Part shown: positions 11,403 through 24,700 of the stretch, one piece after another | Numbering within the stretch: position 1 is the stretch's first letter | How the letters are laid out: every line of letters starts with the position of its first letter | Assembly (NCBI RefSeq): GCF_032854445.1 | Contig: NC_088304.1 | Coordinates: 1,798,001 to 1,862,000, forward strand | Source: Liolophura sinensis | Taxonomy: Eukaryota; Mollusca; Polyplacophora; Chitonida; Chitonidae | Direction of reading: 5' to 3' | DNA: 64,000 nt | Notes under the pieces: model-generated | Told to the model about the DNA's origin: nothing | Databases searched by the model: none | What the model saw: the letters and a program-made list of their open reading frames with translations, nothing else | Position numbers and translations under genes: made by a program

Positions 11403-11987
11403 CAAACAGGCAGTGGTTTAGTTACATGGCATAATTCATGGATAAATTGTTGCTGGGAACAAGGTCGTACATATGCAAAGCTGTTAAGTAGCGAACAGTA
11501 GATTAATAAGTACCTAAGAGCGTCTGTCTGCAGGTGCACTAGTGACGATGCGTCTTTATTAGCATTGAACGGATGACCCTGCGGATAATCTGTGACATAA
11601 TATTTGTACATATACAATGAGCAATATATATGCATACAGTGAGTAATAAAAGTGGACTGGTTTGACAAAATTAATCAACATAAATTATACAAGCATATGG
11701 TATATCATGATATTATGAGGTACGGTATGAGGTATGAGTTCATTTTTCACTCATTGTATATATATTACTCACTGTATATGTACTAATATTATGTCACAGA
11801 TTATCCACAAGGTCATCCGTTCGATGCTAATAAAGACGCATCGTCACTATTCGCCCTGTGGATAGACACACTTAGGTACTAATTTTTCTATTGTTTTCTA
11901 CTTAACAGCTCTATACATGTACCACCTTGTTCCCAGCAACAATTTATCCATGTATTATGCCATGTAACTAAACCACTGCCTGTTTTG
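11403..11987. mobile_element. Foldback element with arms of about 240 bp
   Basis: The left arm (11403-11658) and right arm (about 11747-11987) are reverse complements, close to 85-90 percent alike by eye: ACAGGCAGTGGTTTAGTTAC, GATAAATTGTTGCTGGGAAC and GACGATGCGTCTTTATTAGC all recur inverted. The spacer is about 90 bp. No coding capacity. Most likely a MITE-type foldback DNA transposon that sits beside the SINE ending at 11355. Confidence 0.75.
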
Positions 11988-12581
11988 ACATGTACGTAAC
12001 GTGTTCCTTAGTTACTAGTAACACATATCCTATATAAAGACCTCTGTGGACATTCATATTCATATTCCTTGAAAATAAAGTTTGAAACTGCAGTTGGAAT
12101 ATAACAGAATGTAGAAAGTTAAGAAGGCCTTGTATTATTTTCTTTCCTATGTAAATTCTCCTCACAAGGGGATCTTTCTCTTTTTCTTCTATATCGGTCT
12201 GGTTTTGTCCAATCGCTTTACGGACAAGTCCAAATAAAGGCCATCGAGCACATTCAGCTGCAAGATAGGTCACATGCACATCAAAGCTGACCGACATGGA
12301 ATCAGGTGATGACATGTGGTATCCAGGGACAAATTTAGGGGGATTCTTTGTTTTTGTAATGGAAATACACCACCTTTCAAAGTCGATTGATAGCTGTGAG
12401 TTACGTTTGAACAATTTGACCAGCATGTAAGCTGGGGCGGAGTAAATTCTGTCGCCAAATTTCCTCCACTCATATGACGTCATATAAGAGAAAAAATAAG
12501 TTTGCGACGTTACACAAATATGATGTTATACGCTTACGATACGATATGGGCATTTTCATATCATACCTGGGACTAACACAT

Positions 12582-12610
<29 letters not shown>
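12582..12610. repeat. (AAT)n microsatellite
   Basis: About ten AAT units. Confidence 0.9.
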
Positions 12611-12614
<4 letters not shown>

Positions 12615-12949
12615 TGTCCCAGATCATACCTATATCGGCCGAGAGCACCGTATCTGCCAGACGTCCTGAAGGCCCAATCAAGGGTTGATATGTTGGTCGA
12701 TGGTTAATGTTGTATATAATACGACAATCATAGTGTCCATATTTGTCACTAAAACCTACATTCAGATTTTCTGTCCTGTGCTAGAGCTGGAAAGAACGAT
12801 CGACGTCCATCTAGGGCAATACGAGGAGAAACAACTTTCAAATTTGCTTAAAGTTTAAATAATATTCTTCCCAGAGAAATCAATTGTCTTTGATATTGTC
12901 TTCACAAAAATTAAATGGACCAGAATCACGAAATTCTGTGATGGTATCA

Positions 12950-12953
<4 letters not shown>

Positions 12954-13001
<48 letters not shown>
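12954..13001. repeat. (TA)n microsatellite
   Basis: About 23 uninterrupted TA units. Confidence 0.95.
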
Positions 13002-13005
<4 letters not shown>

Positions 13006-13054
13006 CATATCGGTAATCGGTAAAGCGATTGGACAAAACCAGACCGATATAGAA

Positions 13055-14232
13055 TTACACTGTAAATATTTGTGATGCCAACAAAGATCAAGGGTGGAAA
13101 TTTATTGACAAATCAGCTGGCCCCTTTAACCCATTTAACTACATGCAATATATGTCATCTCAGCGTGCTTGTGAAAACTGTTGAATATATTTATTATCCC
13201 ACAATAAGCTTTCATCTCAATTCACAGTAACCTTTTGGTAGCTATCAAACCGAGTATTACACACTAAACATGGCGACAGTGTTTTTTCTCTCTAGCTTCA
13301 GACACCTTTGTGTTATCTCTCTATAAAAACATCTTTAACCGTGTTATTTAGAACGTATGATCTAATTTAAAAAATGCACTCTTTTTATTTCATGCAATTA
13401 ACAACAAATTCAAAGCGTTTTAATAATAATAATAATAATTAACAATAGACTATTCTCGCCAACACACCACAAACAACACAAGATATTAAATAGCAACAAA
13501 ATATCAGGTTACATACTGCTCCCGATCCTGGTTCAGACTCCTGACTCCTGACTCCCGGCTCCCGACTCCTGGTGATGTGGAGGAGCCCCACTTAACAGCT
13601 AACTGATGTATATTACACCATATACATGTATACTGAGTACCGACAATCTTACGAAACACATCGGCATATCAAGATCAATGATAAGTACAGTAATCGTTTA
13701 TTTTACATACATACAAAAGAATTGTACATATAAAGAAAAAAACGCTATTGCCTATATGTATAAAAACGGAATAAACACGGCTAAACGGCGTGCCATGATA
13801 TACGTGTGCTACTAGAAGACCGGGAGCCACAGGGGCTCAACATAGCAGGAAAGTTAACCAATTTCTAAGTATATGGCAGTAATCCATGTGCATGCAGGGC
13901 CCAGAGAAAGGGGTCCAAAACTAAGCTCGCATATTAACCCAGTGAAACATGGGACATAAGCGATATCAAAAATTGAGCTAGATCAGTATTTCTAGTACCA
14001 TGGTTTAAAACCTCTATTTGTTAGGGGACTTGATTTAGTTTTCAGTTTTAAGTATTGAAAAGATCAACAAATAAAGGACATTCGCTTGAGTATTGTCAAG
14101 CTTATACTCATTGTAGTCGTAGACTGATTTACCAGATTTACTAGTGTTTGCTGGTGGCACACTGATTAGAATTTTCAAACCTAAAAAGCCTATATATATG
14201 TTAATGGCTGACTTGACCCGAGAAACCATTTA
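13055..14232. other. AT-rich spacer, no gene recognised
   Basis: Contains a short AAT run (about 13425-13440) and a small GACTCCTGACTCC-type repeat (about 13537-13573). Nothing coding recognised. Confidence 0.4.
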
Positions 14233-14457
14233 AATCAAAATCTACGTGAATATCTACAAAATCAAATCTACATGAATATCCACAAAATCAAATCTACATG
14301 AATATCCACAAAATCAAAATTTACATGAATATCTACAAAATCGAAATCTACAAGAATATCTACAAAATCAAAATTTACATGAATATCTACAAAATCAAAA
14401 TTTACACAAATATCTACAAAATTAAAAAATATACACGAATATCTACAAAATCAAAAT
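14233..14457. repeat. AT-rich minisatellite, unit about 24-27 bp
   Basis: About nine units of the type AAATCTACATGAATATC plus TACAAAATC, with small length changes between copies. Confidence 0.85.
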
Positions 14458-15124
14458 TGACATCTTCGGTCCACTGTATAAGTATCAGCGAATCTATACT
14501 TTGAAACCCACGACCACCCACAGGTTGATGCCAGACCTTCCCACATACCAAGCATTTTAGTACAATTTAAACCTACATATACAGACTACAAATATTACTC
14601 TGGTAATTTTTTTTTTATAACAAACTGTTTGTATAAAAAGTATAAACTGATTGCAAATCTTTCAAAACAAATGCCATTGTAGCGCGCCCAGTAGGCCTAT
14701 CCAATCCCTGCACTTTAGTTATATTCATTTTACGAATGACAAGGAATTTCAGAGGACAAAAACATGAAAAAACGACTAAAAGTAATAAGATATTTATAGC
14801 ATCATAAATTTTAAACCATGTCAGTAAAACTGAGAAAGCTTTCAACTTACATATCTGAATTCTTGCATGTTGTCTGTCATCTTGAAATACTTGCCCCTTG
14901 TGGCAGATGGTCAGGGGCATGAAATTAATCATTGTGTGTAATGCTGAACTCTGATAATTCAGAAAGTGAATCTAACAGATCGATCACATGTTCTGTCGAG
15001 CTTAATAAGAGAAGTTAAAAATATTGTTACATATCCCCTGGCTTTTCTTGCTGATATACAGTTCCTTTTATGATATATTCATGATACCGCTACCTAGAAC
15101 AAATATACATGTAGCTTACATTCT

Positions 15125-15545
15125 GGATGACATATTAGGGGGTGACCGCATCATACAGCCCACCACAGAAAATGTCTCAAAGTCGCTCATGATCCCTTGG
15201 GCCATGTCGAACATTTTCCATTCAGTTTTATCAGGTTAACTGACAAGCTGATCTACCTTACAAATAGCTTTTTGAATGAGATATTAAGGGGTGTCTGGCT
15301 GGCATTGCCACTGAAAATGTCTAGCAGCGCCCATTTATGACAAATGGGCTATGTCAAACATTTTTGATTTGGCTTCATCAGCTTAACTCACCAGCTGATC
15401 TGGCTCAATTTTTTGATACCGCTTATGTGCCTCTGGCGGGACCACAACGAAAAATGTCTGGCAGGGGCAATCCAAAATTCTGGGACAATGTCAGACATCA
15501 TGTCCGATGTTTCGCTGGGTTAATGTGCGAGCTGATCTAGCTTAG
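15125..15545. repeat. Degenerate three-copy tandem repeat, about 140 bp
   Basis: Three diverged units share GAAAATGTCT, a GGGCCATGTCGAACATTTT-like block and AGCTGATCT near their ends (at about 15215, 15345 and 15490). It lies about 200 bp upstream of the SETD6 start. Confidence 0.6.
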
Positions 15546-15733
15546 TCTTGGACCCCTTTATGTGGACCTGCTCACCACACCCACCAGATTATTCACAGCA
15601 GACGTGCATTTCCTTGCATACCTTTCCAGCTAGGTTGAGCCCCTTGGGCTCCATCTCTATACCTGCATGTATTTTGTATTCAAAGAATATTTTTCGGAAA
15701 TCTTCAGCACGGAGGTAGGAAAGTTATTTTAAC

Positions 15734-18700
15734 ATGGCAGCCCCCTCAAAGCGACCACATGAAGCAGGTGATACAGGCTTCGGAGAGCGCTGCCAGTTGA
15801 AACAGGCTTGCATAGATTTATCCCACACTGACAGCGGTGAATCTGCTCTGGACAGGTTCATGCGATGGGCTGAGTGTAATAATTTCCACGTGTCGAAAAA
15901 GGTAAACATAGGTCCTCTACGGTCTTGATTGCTATTGCTGTTGTTCTGTCAGCGTCATTCGACTCATTGTTCATGTATGCCGACACGAAGTTGATAAAGT
16001 GGTGTTATTTTCTCATTTACTTGCAAGTGTCAGTGAGATGAGACGTATCTCATTTTGTATGGAAAAGAAAACAAAAGCTTTCGTGGACAGTAGTGAAACA
16101 TTTCGAAGAGCATGTAGGTACTGGAAAATTAAAAGCCCCTAAACACCCCAAATCCTTTTCTTACATTGGCCAAGCGTCGTTGTAGTCTCGACGCTAGCAG
16201 TATTAATTTCATCCTTAACGAAGGTCCAGGTCGATTCGATTTGTTATCGAACAAGCCTCCTGCAAATAAAGGACGCCAACCTAAAGACCTTCCTTCCGCA
16301 CCCACCTCACCGCCACAATATGTCCCTATTCACTTTAGAATTGATTTATTATAGCCATGAAGGCTTCCACGGTGCATGCTCCTCAGCTGTGGCTGCCATG
16401 CTGAGCAGCTACATGTAGGCCTACGTGCATGTCATGCTTTATAGTGGAGCAGCAGGAAAATGGCGGAGACGGGCAAGGGGCGTGTGCTGTGGAAGCCTTT
16501 AAGGCTATAATAAATCCATTCTACAGCGAGTAGAGGTGTATGGTGGCGTTGCGATGTGTGTAGAAAGCAGGTCTTTTATTTGCATGATACTTTTTGGATA
16601 ACAAAGGGAATCAGCCTGGACCTGCGTGAAGTACAAAATTAATACTTTAAGCGTCAAGACTCCAACAATGTTAGGCCAATATAAGAAAAGGAGTTGGAGT
16701 CTTTCGGAGCTGGAATATTAACATCTTACATAAATACATGCCTGGAAAGAATTCGTATTTACTGCTACACCAAGCATCAAATGTGAAAGGCCTCTTATCA
16801 TAGCCAATTCATAGTTTTTAGATGTTGTAGCTTCTCAAAGCCAGTCATAAGCAGTCTCTTGGGTCATGTGCATGCTGGCTTTCTCTCCGGCCGTAAGTGG
16901 GAAGGTCTGCCAGCAACCTGCGGATGGTCGTGGGTTTCCCCCGGGCTGTGCCCGGTTTCCACCCACCATAATGCTGGTCGCCGTCGTATAAGTGAAATAT
17001 TCTTGAGTACGGCGTAAAACACCAATCAAAAAAAAAAAAAAAAAATCTTGGGTCATGCGAGGAGACTAGTGGAAGTGTAAACAAAGCAAATATAAGCCTG
17101 GGGAGATATGCATTGAATAAGCTGTCTTACCAAAAATATAAATGGACATGATTTTAGCTAAAATATTTTTTTCTGGAAAAGTAATTAGAATGTGTCTATC
17201 CTTCAAATTTGATAGATTTCATACCTGGTATTTACAGTAAATAAAACTTTAGAAACTGTAAATTTGCCCATTTAGCATTTTAGCTCCATGCCACTTATCA
17301 CCTGTTGATTCTTGTGGAGAACCCATTTGATCAGAACTATGAATTGGCTGTCGTATGTCCTCCAGCCATAGATCAATGCTGCTATTAAATATATGAAGTG
17401 TATCAAACTTTTTGTGTACTGGTGTGTCAATAAATAATAATAAAGTGAAGAAATTGTTGTCAAAGGTCCTGTTGATATGCTCATTTGGAACGATTTTCGC
17501 GACAAGCCAGACCATAATCATTTTGGAACGACAATCATCCTGATGTTTAACCTATACAATAGTAACTATAACAAGATGTTAAAGTGTTTGCTTGTGGTTT
17601 GACTTCTAGGTGTGTGTGGGGAAAGGGGGATCATGTGCTCAGTATGGGATGGTGGCTGTTAGTGACATATCAGAGGGAGAGGTATTGTTCCAAATCCCCA
17701 GACCAATGCTCCTCTCCCCGCAAACATCGGCCATAGCTGAACTGCTGAATGCAGGTGAGTGTCACAGTGTTGTGAACCAGTGAGTACAGGTGAGTGTCAC
17801 AGTGTGGCAAACTGGTGAATGCAGGTGAGTGTCACAGTGTGGTGAACCAGTGAATACAGGTGAGTGTCACAGTGTTGTGAACCGGTGAAGACGGGTGAGT
17901 GTCACAGTGTGGTGAACTGCTGAATACAGGTGAGTGTCACAGTTTGGTAAACTGGTGAATACAGGTGAGTGTCCCAGTGTGGTAAACTGGTGAATACAGG
18001 TGAGTGTCACAGTGTGGTAAACCGGTGAATACAAGTGAGTGTCACATTGTGGTGAACTGCTGAATACAGGTGAGTGTCACATTGTGGTGAACTGGTGAAA
18101 GCAGGTGAGTGTCACATTGTGGTGAACTGGTGAATACAGGTGAGTGTCATTGTGTGGTGAACCGCTGAATACGGGTCAGTGTCACAGTGTGGTGAACGGG
18201 TGAGTACAGGTGAGTGTCACAGATTGGTGAACTGCTGAATGCAGGTGAGTGTCACAGTGTGGTGAACCGATGAATACAGGTGAGTGTCACAGTGTGTTGA
18301 AGTGGTGAATACAGGTGAGTGTCACATTGTGGTGAACTGCTGAATACAGGTCAGTGTCACAGTGTGGTGAACTGGTGAATGCAGGTGAGTGTCACAGTGT
18401 GGTGAAGTGGTGAATACAGGTGAGTGTCACAGTGTGGTAAACTGGTGAATGCAGGTGAGTGTCACAGTGTGGTAAACTGCTGTGACAAAGCTTATTTATT
18501 GAAATGGGGGCCTCCGTGGCTCAGTTTGTTAGCCCTCTAGCGGAGCTTATTGACCCAGAAGCCTCTCACCAATGGGGTTGCTGTGAGTTCAAGTCCTGCT
18601 CATGCTGGCTTCCTCTCCGGCCATAAGTGGGAAGATCTGCAGCAATCTGCGGATGTCGTGGGTATTCGCCGGGCTCTTCCCACCATAATGCTGGCCGCCA

Positions 18701-21700
18701 TCATATAAGTGAAATACTCTTGAGTATGGCATAAAATACCAATCATATAAATAAATAAATAAGTTTATTGAAATATCCTAAAATAAGGTGAAGAATCAAG
18801 GAAATGTAGAACAAAGAATTTAGTCAACGTTTAGCGTGTTCAAATCATGAATGTCATTGACTGGAAGTGCCATTTCTGTCATAACTATAGGATCATGACT
18901 GTCATTGACTGGAATTGCCATTTCTGTCATAACTATAGGATCATGACTGTCATTGACTGAAATTGCCATCTCTGTCATAACTATAGGATCATGAATGTCA
19001 TTGACTGGAATTGCCATTTCTGTCATAACTATAGGATCATGACTGTCATTGACTGGAATTACCATCTCTGTTATAACTATAGGATCATGACTGTCATTGA
19101 CTGGAATTGCCATCTCTGTCATAACTATAGGATCATGACTGTCATTGACTGGAATTGCCATCTGTGGTATAACTATGGATGCTGATCTGTTACTAGAGAG
19201 TATGCATATCCAAAAATTTGTATTTTGGCAGAAAAGGCTTCGACAGAAAGTGTCAGTGGCTGGGTGCCCTTACTTCTGTCCTTGATCTATGAGTATCATA
19301 ACCCAAGATCCACCTGGAGACCCTACCTGGATTTGGTACCGGATTTTAGTGAGCAGGATTTACCTATGTTCTGGCCAAGGTGTGTAAACCAAGTTACTTC
19401 TTTTAATCAGCATTTGATATCAGTATGGTAAGAGGCACAGAAAGCTATATATTCTCAAAGTTTTCAAACTAGAAATTTGGTTGAAATTTGTACCGTGGAA
19501 TCAGTTTTATGTGAAAATGCATTTATTCTGATAGCGGCTTGTATCTTTGTCAAAGCTGAATTTCTAGTGAAAGACAAGCAAAAATAAAGTGGCATCTGTA
19601 TGTCACAGAGATTTTTTTACACCTTGTATTCAGCTGTTGTCAAGTTCTTGTGTAATTTGCGAGACCAGTAATACAAATAAAGAGCCATTTCGTGCGTGAA
19701 GACATGTATGGTTTAGTGCTGACTGACAAAGGATTTATGGCTCCTCATTGGTTCATCTGCAGTTGATGTGGGAAGGTCTCTGACACACATGTTTCTTGTT
19801 AGACGCGGTAGCTTTGTCAAACCAGATACATGTACCTGACAATGGCTGAGTTAAGTGCCACGTTTGTTAGTATCGCATTAAACACCAATCGGATAAGTGA
19901 AAACATTCTTGACGGGTACCAAAAGAGGCACACTTGCCTGAATCCTTTTCATCATTCCTCTACCAATACTGAGATCGCTTCGATGGTTAGAGGGTTTATG
20001 TTGAAGTCAGAAGATCTCAGGATCAAAACTGGGTCGCGTCTTACAGAACACTTTATAAATGGTACATGCTGCTGCCTTACGTGGCACTCAACGTAGAAAG
20101 GTTAGAGGAGGGAAACAGGACTGGCTTGCCTGGTGTCAGTGTAATTTGACTGGGTGGGTGTCATGTCTGGTGTCTTCGGCATAATTACCAGTCACTGCAG
20201 CACTTTGGCAGCAAGGACTTGCCCTGCCACAAGAAGACGCCATATATATACACACACACCCAATGGCTCCACGCCGTTACATGACTGAAAAATTGTTAAG
20301 TACAATGGTAAACCCCAAGCCTACATACATTCCTACATACACACATGTACATGCAAATATTAGCCTAGGGGTATTGTCTTAGAAGCCAGTGTTTGTCCGG
20401 TTGACTGTCCATCCAGTTGGCCATTTTCCTGTTACCACAATGTCTCATGATTAGATCACCCAAAGGCCACCAAACTTATTCCACATTTACACGGTGTCAT
20501 GAGGAAATATCCTCTTGATTTTCAGTAACCTTGACCCATATTTTTTTTTGTCATTGGGATAATAATTAAAACAATAGCGAAAGTTTTTGTGAAAAAAAAG
20601 TATTTATTCTTTTCAGAGCAGAAATGGAAGCTGAGTTGAGAGGTACAGGAGTGGTGGAAGCCGTTCTCAGAGATTTAAAATCAATAAGTCGAGAGTTCGA
20701 AACCATTGTCCTTCCATTTGTCAAGAAACACAAGACGATATTTGCCAGGTCAGTTACGTTTTTATATTTTGTGTATATGGATGTGCTACAATGAGCCTGA
20801 TGGGGAACTACACTACAACAGGTAATCATGTTGTAAGGGTTCATACCTGAGTGCGTTCATGCAAAAGAAAGGGTGAAACGTTAAAATGAGCAGTCTTGGC
20901 ACATGCCTAACTTATACTGTGTTGGATGCTATGCCTGGGGAAATGGCCCTTCAGTGAGGCAGCACCATAAACTTATCGTCAGTATTGACAGTGTGTTTTA
21001 AATATGTATTCTCAGATCTACTGTTATTGTTTCATCTGGCGTTTATTTCTTTTCTTTTCGCAGCACGGAATGTGAAAGTTTAGAGTTTTACAAGAAAATG
21101 GTTGCATTCGTTATGGCCTACAGCTTTACTGAGCCTTTACAGTCATTTGACGGAGAGGAGTCAGATGAGGAAGGGGAGATAACTTCACCCCCCATGATGA
21201 TTCCCATGGCAGACATTTTAAACCATGTGGCAAAAAATAATGCACATTTACTGTTTGAAAAAGACTGTCTTAAGATGGTAGCGGCAAAAGATATCAAAAA
21301 GGTAAGGTGAACAAAGGTAAGGGTATTCAGGCACACTGTGTAATATTTCAAATTTATGTGTAACTTATCAGGCTACATGTAAGTGCTAAAAACATGGAAT
21401 TACCCATTATAGGAAGGGAATTACCCATTATACTAATGGAATAACCCATTTAACTAAGGGAATTACCCATTATAGTAAGGGAATTACCCATGATAGTAAG
21501 GGAATTACCCATGATAGTAAGGGAATTACCCATGATACAAAGGGAATTACCCATGTTACTAAGGGAATTACCCATTATAGTAAGGGAATTACCCATGATA
21601 CTAAGGGAATTACCCATGATAGTAAGGGAATTACCCATGATACGAAGGGAATTACCCATGATAGTAAGGGAATTACCCATGATACGAAGGGAATTACCCA

Positions 21701-24700
21701 TAATAAGAAGGGAATTACTCATTGTAATAAGGGCCTAATGATTAAAAAAAAAAAAAAATACAAAACATGTACCGGTATATATGAGGTCCTTTGATATGTA
21801 GTCTTCCATCTTCTGATTGATACCATACCTCTGGTGATGTTCTTCCTGTTGACCAGAGTTATTCCCCAGTCTTCCGTCTTTTGTATGATGTCATATCTCT
21901 GGTGATGTTCTTCCTGTGGACCAGAGCTATTCCCCAGTCTTCCATCTTGTGTATGATACCATATCTCTGGTGATGTTCTTTCTGTGGTCCAGAGTTATTC
22001 CCCAGTCTTCCATCTTGTGTATGATACCATATCTCTGGTGATGTTCTTTCTGTGGACCAGAGCTATCCCCCAGTCTTCCATGTTGTGTATGATGCCATAT
22101 CTCTGATGATGTTCTTCGTGTGGACCAGAGCTATTCCCCAGTCTTCCATCTTGTGTATGATACCATATCTCTGGTGATGTTCTTCGTGTGGACCAGAGCT
22201 ATTCCCCAGTCTTTCATCTTGTGTATGATACCATATCTCTGATGATGTTCTTCGTGTGGACCAGAGCTATTCCCCAGTCTTCCATCTTGTGTATGATGTC
22301 ATATCTCTGGTGATGTTCTTTCTGTGGACCAGAGCTATTCCCCAGTCTTCCATGTTGTGTATGATACCATATCTCTGATGATGTTCTTCGTGTGGACCAG
22401 AGCTATTCCCCAGTCTTCCATCTTGTGTATGATGTCATATCTCTGATGATGTTCTTTCTGTGGACCAGAGCTATTCCCCAGTCTTCCATGTTGTGTATGA
22501 TACCATATCTCTGATGATGTTCTTCGTGTGGACCAGAGCTATTCCCCAGTCTTCCATGTTGTGTATGATGCCATATCTCTGGTGATGTTCTTTCTGTGGA
22601 CCAGAGTTATTCCCCAGTCTTCCATGTTGTGTATGATGCCATATCTCTGATGATGTTCTTTCTGTGGACCAGAGCTATTCCCCAGTCTTCCATGTTGTGT
22701 ATGATGCCATATCTCTGGTGATGTTCTTCCTGTGGACCAGAGCTTTTCCCCAGTCTTCCATGTTGTGTATGATGCCACATCTGTGGTGATGTTTTGTCTT
22801 TGAACCAGAGCTATTCCCCAGTCTTCCATCTTGTGTATGATGCCATATCTCTGGTGATGTTCTTTCTGTGGACCAGAGTTATTCCCCAGTCTTCCATGTT
22901 GTGTATGATGTCATATCTGTGGTGATGTTCTTTCTGTGGACCAGAGTTATTCCCCAGTCTTCCATCTTGTGTATGATGCCATATCTCTGGTGATGTTCTT
23001 TCTGTGGACCAGAGTTATTCCCCAGTCTTCCATCTTGTGTATGATGCCATATCTTTGGTGATGTTCTTTCTGTGGACCAGAGCTATTCCCCAGTCTTCCA
23101 TCTTGTGTATGGTACCATATCTCTGGTCATATTCTTTCTGTGGACCAGAGCTATTCCCCAGTCTTCCATCTTGTGTATGATACCATATCTCTGGTGATGT
23201 TCTTTCTGTGGACCAGAGCTATTCCCCAGTCTTCCGTCTTGTGTATGATGCCATATCTCTGGTGATGTTCTTTCTGTGGACCAGAGTTATTCCCCAGTCT
23301 TCCATGTTGTGTATGATACCATATCTCTGATGATGCTCTTCCTGTGGACCTGAGCTATTCCCCAGTCTTCCATGTTGTGTATGATACCATATCTCTGGTG
23401 ATGTTCTTTCTGTGGACCAGAGCTATTCCCCAGTCTTCCATGTTGTGTATGATGCCACATCTGTGGTGATGTTCTTCCTGTGGACCAGAGCTATTCCCCA
23501 GTCTTCCATGTTGTGTATGATACCATATCTCTGGTGATGTTCTTTCTGTGGTCCAGAGCTATTCCCCAGTCTTCCATGTTGTGTATGATACCATATCTCT
23601 GGTGATGTTCTTTCTGTGGACCAGAGCTATTCCCCAGTCTTCCATGTTGTGTATGATGCCACATCTGTGGTGATGTTCTTTCTGTGGACCAGAGCTATTC
23701 CCCAGTCTTCCATGTTGTGTATGATGTCATATCTCTGGTGATGTTCTTCCTGTGGTTCAGAGCTATTCCCCAGTCTTCCATGTTGTGTACGATACCATAT
23801 CTCTGGTGATGTTCTTCGTGTGGACCAGAGCTTTTCCCCAGTCTTCCATCTTGTGTATGATGTCATATCTCTGATGATGTTCTTCGTGTGGAGCAGAGTT
23901 ATTCCCCAGTCTTCCATCTTGTGTATGATACCACATCTGTGTTTATGTTTTGTCTTTGGACCAGAGTTATTCCCCAGTCTTCCATCTTGTGTATGATGTC
24001 ATATCTCTGATGATGTTCTTCGTGTGGACCTGAGTTATTCCCCAGTCTTCCATCTTGTGTATGATGCCATATCTCTGGTGATGTTCTTTCTGTGGACCAG
24101 AGTTATTCCCCAGTCTTCCATCTTGTGTATGATGCCATATCTTTGGTGATGTTCTTTCTGTGGACCAGAGCTATTCCCCAGTCTTCCATCTTGTGTATGG
24201 TACCATATCTCTGGTCATATTCTTTCTGTGGACCAGAGCTATTCCCCAGTCTTCCATGTTGTGTATGATACCATATCTCTGGTGATGTTCTTTCTGTGGA
24301 CCAGAGCTATTCCCCAGTCTTCCGTCTTGTGTATGATGTCATATCTCTGGTGATGTTCTTTCTGTGGACCAGAGTTATTCCCCAGTCTTCCATGTTGTGT
24401 ATGATACCATATCTCTGATGATGCTCTTCCTGTGGACCTGAGCTATTCCCCAGTCTTCCATGTTGTGTATGATGCCATATCTCTGGTGATGTTCTTCCTG
24501 TGGACCAGAGCTATTCCCCAGTCTTCCATGTTGTGTATGATACCATATCTCTGGTGATGTTCTTTCTGTGGACCAGAGCTATTCCCCAGTCTTCCATGTT
24601 GTGTATGATGCCACATCTGTGGTGATGTTCTTCCTGTGGACCAGAGCTATTCCCCAGTCTTCCATGTTGTGTATGATACCATATCTCTGGTGATGTTCTT

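Larger units (their letters stand above)
12187..13054. mobile_element. Candidate DNA transposon bounded by a perfect 35-bp inverted repeat
   Basis: The sequence beginning TTCTATATCGGTCTGGTTTT at 12187-12221 returns as its exact reverse complement at 13020-13054. Between them lie an AAT-repeat (about 12582-12610), a TA-repeat (12955-13001) and a minus-strand open frame of 171 codons that runs out of the element. Direct repeats outside the ends are not clear. An alternative is a chance inverted duplication of a short unit. Confidence 0.5.

Noticed and set aside
11968-12483. 171-codon minus frame, possible gene
   Set aside because: No domain or family resemblance; it crosses the end of a candidate transposon and has no supporting splice partners.
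14615-14932. 105-codon minus frame
   Set aside because: AT-rich, no recognisable domain, no splice context.
18820-19161. 113-codon minus frame with [15 protein letters not shown] repeats
   Set aside because: Produced by the 48-bp array inside SETD6 intron 2.
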